64,000 nt of DNA from contig JBEKMJ010000028.1 of the NCBI GenBank assembly GCA_050008575.1, forward strand, positions 17,421-81,420. Direction: 5' to 3'. Positions within the stretch are counted from its first letter, which is position 1; each line of letters opens with the position of its first letter. Source of the stretch: Bog-159 sp050008575. Its GTDB lineage: Bacteria > Acidobacteriota > Terriglobia > Bryobacterales > Bryobacteraceae. The notes under the pieces are model-generated. The model did no database searches, was not told the DNA's origin, and was given only the letters and a program-made list of their open reading frames with translations. Both the position numbers and the translations under genes were made by a program. Below are positions 43,030 to 52,383 of this stretch, piece after piece.

Positions 43030-44817
43030 ATGAAGCGCCTACCTATCCTGATCGCTGCCGCGGCTGCCGCCTTGCAAGCCGCCGGACCGCCCACCGTGCA
43101 AGAAGCGCGGACGTTCATCGAAGACGCGGAGGCCCGCCTGCTGGCCTTGTCGGTGGAGGGCAACCGCGCCGACTGGGTCAAGTCCACCTACATCACCGAC
43201 GACACCGAGTCCATGGCCGCGAAAGCGGATGAGCGGCTCATCAACGCCACCGTCGATCTGGCGAAGAAATCCACGCGGTTCGATGCGCTCAAGCTGCCGG
43301 AGGATGTGGCCCGCAAAATCAAGCTGCTCAAGCTTTCGCTGACCTTGGCCACGCCCGCCGACGCCAGGGAAAGCGAGGAACTCACGCGCATCGCCGCCTC
43401 CATGGAAGGCACCTATGGCAAAGGCAAATACTGCCCGACCGGCAAAACGGAATGCCTCGACCTGGAAGACCTCACGCGGGTGATGGCCAACAGCCGCAAT
43501 TCCGCCGAATTGCTGGATGCCTGGCGCGGATGGCACGCCATTGCGCGGCCGATTCGGGCGGACTACGTGCGCTACGTGGCGCTGGCCAATAAGGGCGCGC
43601 GCGAGCTGGGGTTCGCCGACGATGGCGCCATGTGGCGCGCCAAATACGACATGCCGCCCGACGATTTCGCCAAAGAGCTGGATCGGCTTTGGGAACAGGT
43701 GCGGCCCCTGTACCTCTCGCTGCATGCCTACATTCGCACGAAGCTGCGCGAACAGTATGGCGCGGATGCGGTGCCGGCGGATGGTCCGATTCCGGCGCAC
43801 TTGCTGGGCAACATGTGGGCGCAGACCTGGGACAACATCTATCCGCTGGCCGCGCCGAAGGATGCCGATCCGGGTTTCGATTTGACCGAAATCCTGAAAA
43901 GCCGCAAGACCGATTACAAGCAGATGGTGCATTATGGGGAACGTTTCTTCACGTCGTTGGGATTCGCGCCGCTGCCGGAGAGTTTTTGGGAGCGCTCGCA
44001 ATTTGTGAAGCCGCGCGACCGCGACGTGGTCTGCCACGCCAGCGCCTGGGACATCGACCTGACCGACGACGTCCGGCTGAAGATGTGCATCGATATCACG
44101 GCGGAAGATTTCCTGACCATCCACCACGAGCTGGGGCACAACTTCTATCAGCGCGCCTACGACAAGCAGCCATTCCTATTCCGCGACAGCGCCAACGACG
44201 GGTTTCACGAGGCGGTTGGCGACACGATGGCGCTTTCAGTGACTCCGGAATACCTGGTGAAGATCGGGCTGATCGAGAGGTCGCCGGATGCCTCGAAGGA
44301 CATCGGGCTGCTGCTGCGCAAGGCGTTGGAGAAGGTGGCGTTCCTGCCGTTTGGCCTGGTCATCGACCAATGGCGCTGGAAGGTGTTCTCGGGTGAGGTC
44401 GCGGCGGACAAATACAACCAGGCGTGGTGGGAGTTGCGGCGCAAGTATCAGGGCGTGGCGCCGCCGGTGGCGCGCGGCGAGGACGATTTCGATGCGGGCG
44501 CGAAGTATCACGTAGCCTCGAATACGCCGTACATGCGGTACTTCCTGGCCGACATCCTGCAATTCCAGTTTCATCGCGCGCTGGCGCGCATCGCCGGCTG
44601 CCGCGAGCCGCTTCACCGTTGCTCGATCTACGGCAACCAGGAGGCCGGCCGGCGTTTCAACGAGATGTTGGAAATGGGACTGAGCCGGCCGTGGCCGGAG
44701 GCGCTGGCGAAGCTGACCGGCGAGTCGAAGATGGACGCCACGGCTATCCGCGATTACTTCGCGCCGCTCCAGAAGTGGCTCGACGAACAGAACAAAGGGA
44801 AGCCGGTGGGCTGGTAA
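43030..44817 (+). CDS. M2-family peptidyl-dipeptidase (ACE-like zinc metallopeptidase)
   Basis: 595 residues with a signal peptide (MKRLPILIAAAAAALQAAG). The zinc motif HHELGHN (HEXXH, about residue 360) and the third ligand in NDGFHEAVGDTMALS (about 388) are intact. FDAGAKYHVASNTPYMRYFL and QFQFHRALARIAG near the C-terminus match the substrate/chloride-binding end of angiotensin-converting-enzyme homologues, and overall length equals one ACE domain. It would remove C-terminal dipeptides from peptides in the periplasm. ATG 43030 gives the signal peptide; an upstream extension of the frame overlaps the NIPSNAP gene and is not coding. Confidence 0.92.
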   Translation: MKRLPILIAAAAAALQAAGPPTVQEARTFIEDAEARLLALSVEGNRADWVKSTYITDDTESMAAKADERLINATVDLAKKSTRFDALKLPEDVARKIKLLKLSLTLATPADARESEELTRIAASMEGTYGKGKYCPTGKTECLDLEDLTRVMANSRNSAELLDAWRGWHAIARPIRADYVRYVALANKGARELGFADDGAMWRAKYDMPPDDFAKELDRLWEQVRPLYLSLHAYIRTKLREQYGADAVPADGPIPAHLLGNMWAQTWDNIYPLAAPKDADPGFDLTEILKSRKTDYKQMVHYGERFFTSLGFAPLPESFWERSQFVKPRDRDVVCHASAWDIDLTDDVRLKMCIDITAEDFLTIHHELGHNFYQRAYDKQPFLFRDSANDGFHEAVGDTMALSVTPEYLVKIGLIERSPDASKDIGLLLRKALEKVAFLPFGLVIDQWRWKVFSGEVAADKYNQAWWELRRKYQGVAPPVARGEDDFDAGAKYHVASNTPYMRYFLADILQFQFHRALARIAGCREPLHRCSIYGNQEAGRRFNEMLEMGLSRPWPEALAKLTGESKMDATAIRDYFAPLQKWLDEQNKGKPVGW

Positions 44818-44877
44818 GTGGCAGGCTCGCCGCCCAATGGCACTTAGTTTTCCCGTGGAAGGGCATCTGCGTTGATT

Positions 44878-45003
44878 GTGGGGCAGGACTCCAGTCCTGC
44901 GGGCCGACGTCCACGTCGGCCCGCGGCAGTGCGGTCAGGGCTGATTTCGTAACCTCAAGAGCGGGTCCTGGAGGACCCGCGCAGGACTGGAGTCCTGCCC
45001 CAC
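44878..45003. repeat. Palindromic-module block L (convergent junction)
   Basis: Bounded by GTGGGGC and GCCCCAC. Words: GCAGGACTCCAGTCCTGC, GCCGACGTCCACGTCGGC, GCGGGTCCTGGAGGACCCGC and GCAGGACTGGAGTCCTGC. The last two words in the same order also occur in block G. The gap 44818-45150 has no gene. Confidence 0.85.
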
Positions 45004-45123
45004 TCGGCGCTTGGTGTTGCGCATGTGCATCCCCGCTTCTCGATGGTGGCATCCGGTAGCCGCCAGCTTCAGGCATTGCGCGCTCCTTACGCCATTGTAG
45101 GCAATGCGGGGCCTCTTGCGATT

Positions 45124-45148
45124 CACAGGCTGAAGCCCGTGCTGCCAG
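45124..45148. repeat. Single module copy beside the TonB receptor stop
   Basis: CACAGGCTGAAGCCCGTG plus CTGCCAGGCC, a variant of the ACAGGCTGAAGCCTATGCTACCA word found in blocks D, H and J. It directly adjoins the stop codon of the TonB-dependent receptor gene. Confidence 0.6.
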
Positions 45149-45150
45149 GC

Positions 45151-48100
45151 CTAGAACTCCAGCCGCGCGGAGACTTGCCCGGTCCGGTACCCGCCGAAAT
45201 CGGAGGAGCGAGCCGCGGTAATCTGGCCGAACGATGGGTTATCGATGGCCGCGATGGGATCGGACAAATTCACGTGATTGAAGATGTTGGTGAACGAGCC
45301 TTCGATCTTGAACTTCACGCGCTCGTTGATGGCGAAGGCCTTTCCCAAAGCCGTGTTCAGGTTCACCGTTCCGGGGCCGGTGACGATGCCGATGCCGGAG
45401 TTGCCGAAGCGGCCAATGGGCGCCAGGTCGGTAGACGGGTTGTCGCCGATGGTGCAAGGCTCTCCGACGCTCCAGTTGGAAGTGCCCGGGCAGGTAAACG
45501 CCGCCGGATTGAACCACTGGGCGGCCGTGGGATTCGAAACCGATCCGTTGCCGATGCGGTCGGGATGCTGCGGACGGTAGAAGCCGGAGCCGGTGCCGGA
45601 GGGATCGCCGTTGCTGAAGTAAGGAGTCTCGTACGGTCCGCTCTGCACCAGGAAGATATTGCTCAGCCGCCAGCCGCCGAACAGGCCATCCACGAATCGG
45701 CCGGCGTTCGACATATACTTGCGCCCCCGGCCGACTGGCAACTCGTACACCGCGGTCGAGATCCAGCGATGTTTGCGCGTTCCCCACACGGGCCCGTATT
45801 CGTCTTTGATATTGTACGCGTCCATGCTGCGACCGCCGGCATTTTCGCCGGCGAAGCCGCTGGGAACCGGACCTTGGTTATCGGCCAGATTCTTGGCGAA
45901 CGTATAAGTGGAGTCGAATACCAAGCCTTCGCGGAAACGATGGTGGACTTCGGCCTGCAGCGAGTTATAGTTCATGGTGGCGCCCACGGCGCGGTCGTTC
46001 ACCTCACCCCAGTTCGGGTACGGACGCTCGCTCAACGGTTGCTCCGCGTAAAACGTGGTCGAGAAGCCCGACTGGTTCAGGTTAGGAGCGTAAACCAGGT
46101 CGCGCGTGCCCTGACCGATGTAAGAGACACGCAGTCCCGTATTGAAACCCAGATCGTGGTCGATCGAGAAATTCCATTGCATGGTGTACGGCTCTTTCCA
46201 ATGCGGGTCGTTGGCGGTGCCGAAGTAGGCCGTACCGAAAGGCGCTACCGCTCCGGCGCCGCCGGTGGTGATTTGCGGCCACTGGAAGATAGGTCCGCCG
46301 TTGGCGGCGATGTTAGTGTAAGTCGCCGTATTGGATTGCACGGTCCCGGTAAGGGCGTAGTAGATGGATCCCATGCTGGGTGTATCGTACATACCAAAGC
46401 CGCCGCGCAGGACCGTCTTGTCGCCGGCCGTGGGCCGCCAGGCGAATCCCACGCGGGGAACTACGCGCTGTGGCGCGGTGCGCAAGCCTTGCGGCAACCC
46501 TGCCTGGCTGGCGTCCAGCACAGGCGTGCAAGGCGCGCCATTCTCGGACGGGCCGCTGGTCGAGCCCAGTGTAGGGCAGGCATTGAACGATTGCAGGTAA
46601 AGGCCCGCCAGCGTGCTCTGGGCGCCATCCGGATAGACGACTTCTCCGGATTTCGGCACCGGCACAAAGTTGCCGATGTTGCCAAATTGATCCGTGTAGG
46701 CGGGATGGTATTCCCAGCGCGCGCCGTACTCCAGCGTCAAGCGCGGGCTCACGCGGAAGGAATCCTGCGCATACACGCCGTATTGCATGGAAAGGCCGTA
46801 GTTATCGTGTACAACTGTATCAATGCCCGTTTCACTGGGAAGCCCCAGCAGGAAGTCGCCAAATGCGTTGCCCGTGAATCCGCCGGTGAAGTTGAAGTTG
46901 CCGTAATTATCGCCGCCAATGAATCCCAGCGGGGAGACGGCTTTGATGCGGCGAATGTCAAATCCGAATTTGACAGTGTGGCGGCCCACCGTCCACGTGG
47001 TGTTATTGTTCCACTGATAGGTGTTGTTCTCGGAAATCGAGTTACCCCGGTCCGTACACAGACAGGTATAACCGGTCATGTCGATTTCCGAAAGACCGTT
47101 AAAGGGGAAGCTGGGACCGACGCCCACCAGGCCCAGCCCATTGGTAAAGCTGGCGCCGTTGAACGGCAGAGTCTGCGTAGTCGGATTCAAGGTGAATCCG
47201 AAGCGGAATTCGTCGATCAGGTTGGGCCGGATATTCCAGTTCCACGAAGTGGCCAACAGTTTGTAGTTAATCGCAAAGTGTTCCGATGGCACTGCCAGAT
47301 CCTGCGGCTGATCCTGGCCGATGTTCTTCCAGGTAAAACGTCCGAAAACAGACATATTCGCCGTCAGGTAATGGTCGATGCGGGCGTCGAATTGGTCGGA
47401 GTCGACGCTATAGTTGCGATTGGCAATATAGTTCGCGGCCTGCGGGATGTTCGGATTGCCGGCATTGGGCGCGGGATACAATGCCAGAAAACCGTTGGCC
47501 ACGGAGCTGATCATGTTAGAAGGGATCTTGTCTCCCGGGAATGGGGCGCCGGTAGTGGGGTCGGTAACGGTGATGCCGGACGCCGAAAAATCCCCTGTGC
47601 GCATGGCCGCGGTGGGCACCTGGTCCTGAATCGTCTTGGAGCGCGGCAGCCGCAGACCTTCGTATGTACCGAAGTAAAACGTCTTGTTCTTGCCGTTGTA
47701 AAGATGCGGAATGATGACCGGGCCGCCGGACGTGGCGCCAAAATCGTTGCTGATCAGGGAAGGCTTGGTCAACTGGCCGAACGCGGTGGCGTTGAAGGCG
47801 GCATTCTGCGCATACCAGAACAGATCGCCGTGAAAGTCGTTGGTGCCGCTTTTGGAAATCGTCGTCACGTCGCCCACCTCGGCGAACTCGGCAGTGTTGC
47901 CGGCGCCTTGCACCTTGATTTCCGCGATGCTTTCCACCGAGGGAAACGCGTCCGAAAGCGGGCTATTGCCGCCTACGTTGGTGATGGAGATGCCATCCAC
48001 CGAGAATTGCGCCATGGACTGTGTGCCGCCCTGGATGGAGAAGTTGCCGCTGTCGTCCGGCTGCACGCCGGGCAACGCCGCGATCAGCGCGTAGGGACTG

Positions 48101-48558
48101 GTGCTGCCGTTCATCCCGCGCACGTTGCCCGGCAGTGTGGTCAGCGCATTGCCATCCAGGCTGGACTCAACGGTTTGTGTGTCGGTGGCGATCACGCCCG
48201 CCGTGGCTTCCACTTGCACTGCCGTGGCTACCTGGCCGACCTGCAGCGCCAGATCCACGCGCAGCGTCTGGCGCGCCACCAGCAGCAGGTCCGCGACGAC
48301 CGAGAGCTGAAAGCCGGAAGCCGCCACCTCCACTTTGTAGTGGCCGGGCTGCGTGTTCACGAATTCATAGTCGCCTTTCGCATCCGTCAAGGCCGCGCGG
48401 CCGATGTTCTCATCGGTGTCGGTAAGCGACACTTTGGCCTTCGGAACCACGGCGCCGGAATTGTCTCTCACGGTGCCCAAAACGGTGCCAAACGTCGACT
48501 GGGCGAATACAGCTACAGGAGAAAATGCGAATAGAGCGTACAGAGAAAGCTTGGACAT
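45151..48558 (-). CDS. TonB-dependent receptor with carboxypeptidase-regulatory N-terminal domain
   Basis: 1135 residues. Signal peptide (MSKLSLYALFAFSPVAVFAQ). CarboxypepD_reg-like domain (about 22-105: VLGTVRDNSGAVVPKAKVSL, GDYEFVNTQPGHYKVEV). TonB plug (about 120-240: VQPDDSGNFSIQGGTQSMAQ, VDGISITN, GDVTTISKSGTNDFHG). The large beta-barrel ends GGYRTGQVSARLEF with the aromatic C-terminal residue needed for outer-membrane insertion. This Oar-like subgroup is greatly expanded in Acidobacteria and imports or secretes unknown substrates. ATG 48558 follows GGGAG at 7-bp spacing. TACAAT on the minus strand (48581-48586) is a possible -10 box. No exbBD/tonB genes are nearby. Confidence 0.92.
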   Translation of the reverse strand: MSKLSLYALFAFSPVAVFAQSTFGTVLGTVRDNSGAVVPKAKVSLTDTDENIGRAALTDAKGDYEFVNTQPGHYKVEVAASGFQLSVVADLLLVARQTLRVDLALQVGQVATAVQVEATAGVIATDTQTVESSLDGNALTTLPGNVRGMNGSTSPYALIAALPGVQPDDSGNFSIQGGTQSMAQFSVDGISITNVGGNSPLSDAFPSVESIAEIKVQGAGNTAEFAEVGDVTTISKSGTNDFHGDLFWYAQNAAFNATAFGQLTKPSLISNDFGATSGGPVIIPHLYNGKNKTFYFGTYEGLRLPRSKTIQDQVPTAAMRTGDFSASGITVTDPTTGAPFPGDKIPSNMISSVANGFLALYPAPNAGNPNIPQAANYIANRNYSVDSDQFDARIDHYLTANMSVFGRFTWKNIGQDQPQDLAVPSEHFAINYKLLATSWNWNIRPNLIDEFRFGFTLNPTTQTLPFNGASFTNGLGLVGVGPSFPFNGLSEIDMTGYTCLCTDRGNSISENNTYQWNNNTTWTVGRHTVKFGFDIRRIKAVSPLGFIGGDNYGNFNFTGGFTGNAFGDFLLGLPSETGIDTVVHDNYGLSMQYGVYAQDSFRVSPRLTLEYGARWEYHPAYTDQFGNIGNFVPVPKSGEVVYPDGAQSTLAGLYLQSFNACPTLGSTSGPSENGAPCTPVLDASQAGLPQGLRTAPQRVVPRVGFAWRPTAGDKTVLRGGFGMYDTPSMGSIYYALTGTVQSNTATYTNIAANGGPIFQWPQITTGGAGAVAPFGTAYFGTANDPHWKEPYTMQWNFSIDHDLGFNTGLRVSYIGQGTRDLVYAPNLNQSGFSTTFYAEQPLSERPYPNWGEVNDRAVGATMNYNSLQAEVHHRFREGLVFDSTYTFAKNLADNQGPVPSGFAGENAGGRSMDAYNIKDEYGPVWGTRKHRWISTAVYELPVGRGRKYMSNAGRFVDGLFGGWRLSNIFLVQSGPYETPYFSNGDPSGTGSGFYRPQHPDRIGNGSVSNPTAAQWFNPAAFTCPGTSNWSVGEPCTIGDNPSTDLAPIGRFGNSGIGIVTGPGTVNLNTALGKAFAINERVKFKIEGSFTNIFNHVNLSDPIAAIDNPSFGQITAARSSDFGGYRTGQVSARLEF

Positions 48559-48671
48559 GAACCAATCTCCCTTTGAAGTTATTGTAGAGAGATGGTAACG
48601 CGACGAGGCCGTCCGGGTTATTACAAACAAGTTGCGAAGCGGTTAAGAAATCGCGATTTCAAGGAGGCGCT

Positions 48672-49682
48672 GTGCAAACCGAATTACTGTTGATATTTGC
48701 CGCATTTCAAGCGGCGGCGGCCGCCCCGCAGCAGGCTGACTACAAGCTGAAGGCCACACCAAAAACGGTCGCTTGGGGATACTACGCGGCGAACACGCCG
48801 CCGGCGCTGCGCATCCGCTCCGGCGATTCGGTCGAGGTCCAAACGCTGATCACCAATAGTCCGGACCGGCTGGAGGCCGCGGGTGTGCCGCCCGCCGACG
48901 TGGAGCCTGCCTTGCGCGAGATCTTCCGCGAAGTCACCGATAAGGGGCCGGGCGGCCATATCCTGACGGGACCCATCTATGTGGAAGAGGCGGAACCCGG
49001 CGACACGCTGGAAGTTCGCATTCGATCCATCCAACTTGCCATTCCGTACGCATACAACACCTTCCGTCCCGGCGCCGGCTTCCTGCCCGACGAGTTTCCG
49101 TACGCGCGCACTAAAATCGTTCCGTTGGACCGTGGGAGAATGATCGCGCGATTCTCGGCCGATATCGAGATTCCGCTGCGGCCGTTCTTCGGCAGCATGG
49201 GCGTGGCGCCTCCGGAGAACCTCGGCCGGATCAGCAGCGCGCCGCCCTGGTTCCACGCCGGGAATATCGACAATAAGGAATTCGTGGCGGGCACCACGCT
49301 CTTTATACCCGTGCACGCGCGCGGCGCGTTGTTTCAGGTGGGCGATGGGCATGCAGGCCAGGGCAACGGTGAAGTGGACATCACCGCGCTCGAGACATCG
49401 CTGACGGGCGTGCTTCAGTTTTTCGTGCGCAAGGATCTGCATTTGCGCTGGCCGCGGGGAGAGACGCCCACGCACTACATCACGATGGGCATGCATGAAG
49501 ACTTGCGCGAGGCCGCCCGGCTGGCGGTTGAGGAGATGATCGATTTTCTGGTGACCGCGAAGCATCTGACGCGGGAAGACGCCTACATGCTCACCAGCGT
49601 GGCGGCGGACCTCAGCATCACGCAACTGGTGGACGGGAACAAGGGCGTGCATGCCACGATTGCGAAGTCCATCTTCCGTTAG
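48672..49682 (+). CDS. Acetamidase/formamidase-family protein with signal peptide
   Basis: 336 residues beginning with GTG, directly after AAGGAGG. A signal-peptide-like stretch (ELLLIFAAFQAAAAAPQQ) precedes the FmdA/AmdA fold. Segments characteristic of that family are TDKGPGGHILTGPIYVEEAE, PGDTLEVRIRSIQL, PPWFHAGNIDNKEFVAGTTL, FIPVHARGALFQVGDGHAGQ, GNGEVDITALETSL and HYITMGMHEDLREA. The conserved GDGHAxQGxGE with its acidic/His residues is intact. A secreted member suggests hydrolysis of an amide outside the cytoplasm. Its TAG stop forms the first bases of repeat block N (TAGGAGGGCGGG). Confidence 0.88.
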   Translation: MQTELLLIFAAFQAAAAAPQQADYKLKATPKTVAWGYYAANTPPALRIRSGDSVEVQTLITNSPDRLEAAGVPPADVEPALREIFREVTDKGPGGHILTGPIYVEEAEPGDTLEVRIRSIQLAIPYAYNTFRPGAGFLPDEFPYARTKIVPLDRGRMIARFSADIEIPLRPFFGSMGVAPPENLGRISSAPPWFHAGNIDNKEFVAGTTLFIPVHARGALFQVGDGHAGQGNGEVDITALETSLTGVLQFFVRKDLHLRWPRGETPTHYITMGMHEDLREAARLAVEEMIDFLVTAKHLTREDAYMLTSVAADLSITQLVDGNKGVHATIAKSIFR

Positions 49683-49880
49683 GAGGGCGGGCTTTAGCCC
49701 CGCTGGTAGCACAGGCTTCAGCCTGTGTTGCACAGGCTTCAGCCAGGCTTCAGCCTGTGTTAGAGGCGAGCTAAGCTCGCCTGTGTCGGCAGAAGTGCCG
49801 ACACGGCACGCCGGGGGCGTGCGCCACGAGGGCTCCCGAGCCGGCTGAAAGCCGGCTGCGGGCAGAATTGCCCGCCCTCC
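49681..49880. repeat. Palindromic-module block N
   Basis: Starts within the TAG stop codon as AGGAGGGCGGG and ends GCCCGCCCTCC. Words: GGCTTTAGCC, ACAGGCTTCAGCCTGTG (repeated), GAGGCGAGCTAAGCTCGCC, GTCGGCAGAAGTGCCGAC, GCGTGCGCCACGAGGGCT, GCCGGCTGAAAGCCGGC and GCGGGCAGAATTGCCCGC. Many words are in the reverse orientation relative to block H. It fills the gap before the second TonB receptor gene. Confidence 0.85.
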
Positions 49881-49911
49881 AAGGCGTGGTAATGTGTACC
49901 AGGAGAGGCTA

Positions 49912-52383
49912 GTGAAATGTTTCTGGCTGGCGCTGGCATTGCTGTGCGGCATGTCCTCGCAGGCCGCTGAAATCGTTGTGGCGGGCCGCGCCATCGATGA
50001 AAACGAGGCGGGCATCGCGGGAGTCGAAATCACGCTGCGCAACCAGGCGGGCGAGCAATGGCACGCCACTACCGGCCCCACCGGCGAATTCAAAATCGGC
50101 GTGTCCACCGAGGGCCGGTATTTCTTCGCCGCCACCGACTCCGGATATCTGCCGGTGACCAACCTGGCCGTCGATGTGAGCGCCGGCACGGGCGAGGTGA
50201 GCCTGATCCTGAACCACGCCAAGGAGGTTCTGCAATCGGTTGACGTGAAAGCGTCCGAGGAGGCCGTGGACGTGGAGCAAACTCAGTCGGAGCGGGTGCT
50301 CACCGGCATTCAGATCATGGATATCCCGTATCCTTCCACGCACAGCCTGCGCGAAGCCATGACGCTGATACCGGGCCAGATAATGGACGCGACGGGCGGG
50401 CTGCACTTCGACGGCGGGCGCGAGGAGCAGACTAATTACCTGCTGGACGGTTTCAACATAAGCGATCCGCTGACCGGGACGTTGAAGACGACCGTCAGCG
50501 TGGAAGCCGTGAGCTCGCTCGACTATCTGAGTGGGCGCTACTCGCCGGAATTCGGTCAGGGGTCGGCCGGTACGCTGCAGATCAAGACGCAGACCGGCGA
50601 CGATCAATTCCGCTACTCGGCCACGAACTTCATTCCGGGCGTGAGCACCGCGCAGGGCCTGCACCTGGGCGACTGGACGCCGCGGTTGAATTTCTCCGGG
50701 CCGATCGTTAAAGGGCGCGCCTGGTTCTCCGACAATCTGGACGGAGATTACAACGTCACCGTGATTCCGGACTTGCCCAAGAATCAGAACACCGCCAGTT
50801 CCTTGCAGGCCAGCAATATGCTGCACACGCAGGTGAATCTGACGCCTTCAAACATCCTCTACACCGACTTCCTGTTCAATTATCAGCGCGCTACCGAGTT
50901 CGGCCTGGGCGCGCTCACGCCTCCTTCCACGACGCTCGATGAACGCGGCCGCACCTGGTTCCTGGGCCTGAAGGACCAGATCTATGTGGCGCGCGGCACT
51001 CTGCTGGAGCTGGGTTTCGCCGAGACCTTCACCCTTGCGCGGCTGATCCCGTTCGGCACGGGCATCTACATCATTACCCTCAACGGCGAACAGGGCAACA
51101 ATTTCCTGAATTCCACGCAACATTCGCGGCGCGGGCAATATCTGGCGAACCTTTTCCTGCCCGCCTGGCATCTGGCCGGTACCCACAATCTGAAAATGGG
51201 ATTCGACGTGGACCGCCTGGACTATGCGCAAGGCATTACCCGGACCGGGTACGATCTCTACGGCGCGAACTCCACTCTCCTCCGTTCGGTCACGTTCGAA
51301 GGAGACGGAACCCTCAGCCGACCCAGCCTGACGGCGTCGTCGTATCTGACCGACCACTGGCAGGCGCGCAAGAACCTGTTCCTCGAACTAGGCGTGCGGG
51401 AAGATTGGGATGAAATCCTGCGGCGCTGGCTATGGTCGCCGCGCACATCGTTTTCGTATGCGCCTTTCGGCTCGCCCAATACACGCATCTCGGGCGGCTT
51501 TGCGGTGCTATACGACCCCACCATCCTCCAGCTATTCACCCGGCCGCTCGATCAGTACACGCTGACCGACATTTATGCCGCGAACGGCACGCTGCTGCTG
51601 CCCAACGCGCTGTCGTTCTACACGCTTCCGGCGGAGCGTCTGAAAGCGCCGCTTTACCAGAACTGGAGCCTGGGCCTGGACCGTCAGTTCCCGTGGCACA
51701 TTCGCGCCGGATTGAGCCTGCACAGGAAGCGGGGCGGCGACGGATTCGCATACGTCAACACGCTGCCGGCGCCGATCGTGGCTTCCCCGGAAATCGCCGC
51801 CCAATACCACGCATCGTATGTGGAACAGGAATTCACCCTGACCAGTTCGCGGCACGATCGGTATGACGCCGCGCAGGCGATCGTGCACCAGACCGTGGGC
51901 GGCCGCTACGAATGGATGGCCAGCTACACGCGTTCGCGTACACACTCGAACGAGGTGCTGGACCCGTCGCTCGAGCAGACACTGCTGTTGGGGCCGAACA
52001 ACTCGGGTCCGCTGCCTTGGGACGCGCCCAATCGATTTCTGAGCTGGGGATACCTTCCCACATGGTGGAAGAACTGGGCAGTGGCTTACTTGTTCGAAGA
52101 GCGTACCGGCTTCCCGTTTTCGATCCAACACGACAACGGCCAACTTATCGGATCGCCGGACACTTACCGGTATCCGGACTATTTCAATGTGAACCTGCAC
52201 TTAGAGTGGCGCTTCCGGCTGCGTAAGTACCGCTTTGGCATCCGGGGGGGGATCGATAACCTGACGAACCACAGGAACCCGACGGTGGTGAATAACACGC
52301 TTGAGTCGCCGAACTTCCTGACTTTCTACGGAAGCGAAGGACGGCACTACGAGGCGCGGCTCCGGTGGCTGGGGAAGGAGTGA
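49912..52383 (+). CDS. TonB-dependent receptor-like protein, short-barrel type
   Basis: 823 residues from GTG 49912, which follows AGGAGAGG at 6-bp spacing. Signal peptide of about 20 residues. Carboxypeptidase-regulatory-like domain (about 20-100: AIDENEAGIAGVEITLRNQA, PTGEFKIGVSTEGRYFFAA). Plug with SLREAMTLIPGQIMDATGGL and GGREEQTNYLLDGFNISDPL. The barrel ends YEARLRWLGKE, which lacks the usual terminal aromatic residue. It is smaller than the receptor at 45151 and from a different subgroup. Its stop TGA touches the GTG of the glycosylase gene, so the two are transcribed together, an odd pairing of unrelated functions. Confidence 0.85.
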   Translation: MKCFWLALALLCGMSSQAAEIVVAGRAIDENEAGIAGVEITLRNQAGEQWHATTGPTGEFKIGVSTEGRYFFAATDSGYLPVTNLAVDVSAGTGEVSLILNHAKEVLQSVDVKASEEAVDVEQTQSERVLTGIQIMDIPYPSTHSLREAMTLIPGQIMDATGGLHFDGGREEQTNYLLDGFNISDPLTGTLKTTVSVEAVSSLDYLSGRYSPEFGQGSAGTLQIKTQTGDDQFRYSATNFIPGVSTAQGLHLGDWTPRLNFSGPIVKGRAWFSDNLDGDYNVTVIPDLPKNQNTASSLQASNMLHTQVNLTPSNILYTDFLFNYQRATEFGLGALTPPSTTLDERGRTWFLGLKDQIYVARGTLLELGFAETFTLARLIPFGTGIYIITLNGEQGNNFLNSTQHSRRGQYLANLFLPAWHLAGTHNLKMGFDVDRLDYAQGITRTGYDLYGANSTLLRSVTFEGDGTLSRPSLTASSYLTDHWQARKNLFLELGVREDWDEILRRWLWSPRTSFSYAPFGSPNTRISGGFAVLYDPTILQLFTRPLDQYTLTDIYAANGTLLLPNALSFYTLPAERLKAPLYQNWSLGLDRQFPWHIRAGLSLHRKRGGDGFAYVNTLPAPIVASPEIAAQYHASYVEQEFTLTSSRHDRYDAAQAIVHQTVGGRYEWMASYTRSRTHSNEVLDPSLEQTLLLGPNNSGPLPWDAPNRFLSWGYLPTWWKNWAVAYLFEERTGFPFSIQHDNGQLIGSPDTYRYPDYFNVNLHLEWRFRLRKYRFGIRGGIDNLTNHRNPTVVNNTLESPNFLTFYGSEGRHYEARLRWLGKE

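Noticed and set aside
30591..45003. Intergenic hairpins as rho-independent terminators
   Set aside because: The palindromic modules are strong stems but none of those checked is followed by a T-run. Only the hairpin at 1550-1577 qualifies.
45025..48534. Plus-strand frame of about 1170 codons antisense to the TonB receptor
   Set aside because: The minus strand encodes a complete TonB receptor with signal peptide, plug and terminal aromatic residue; the antisense frame has no recognisable domain.
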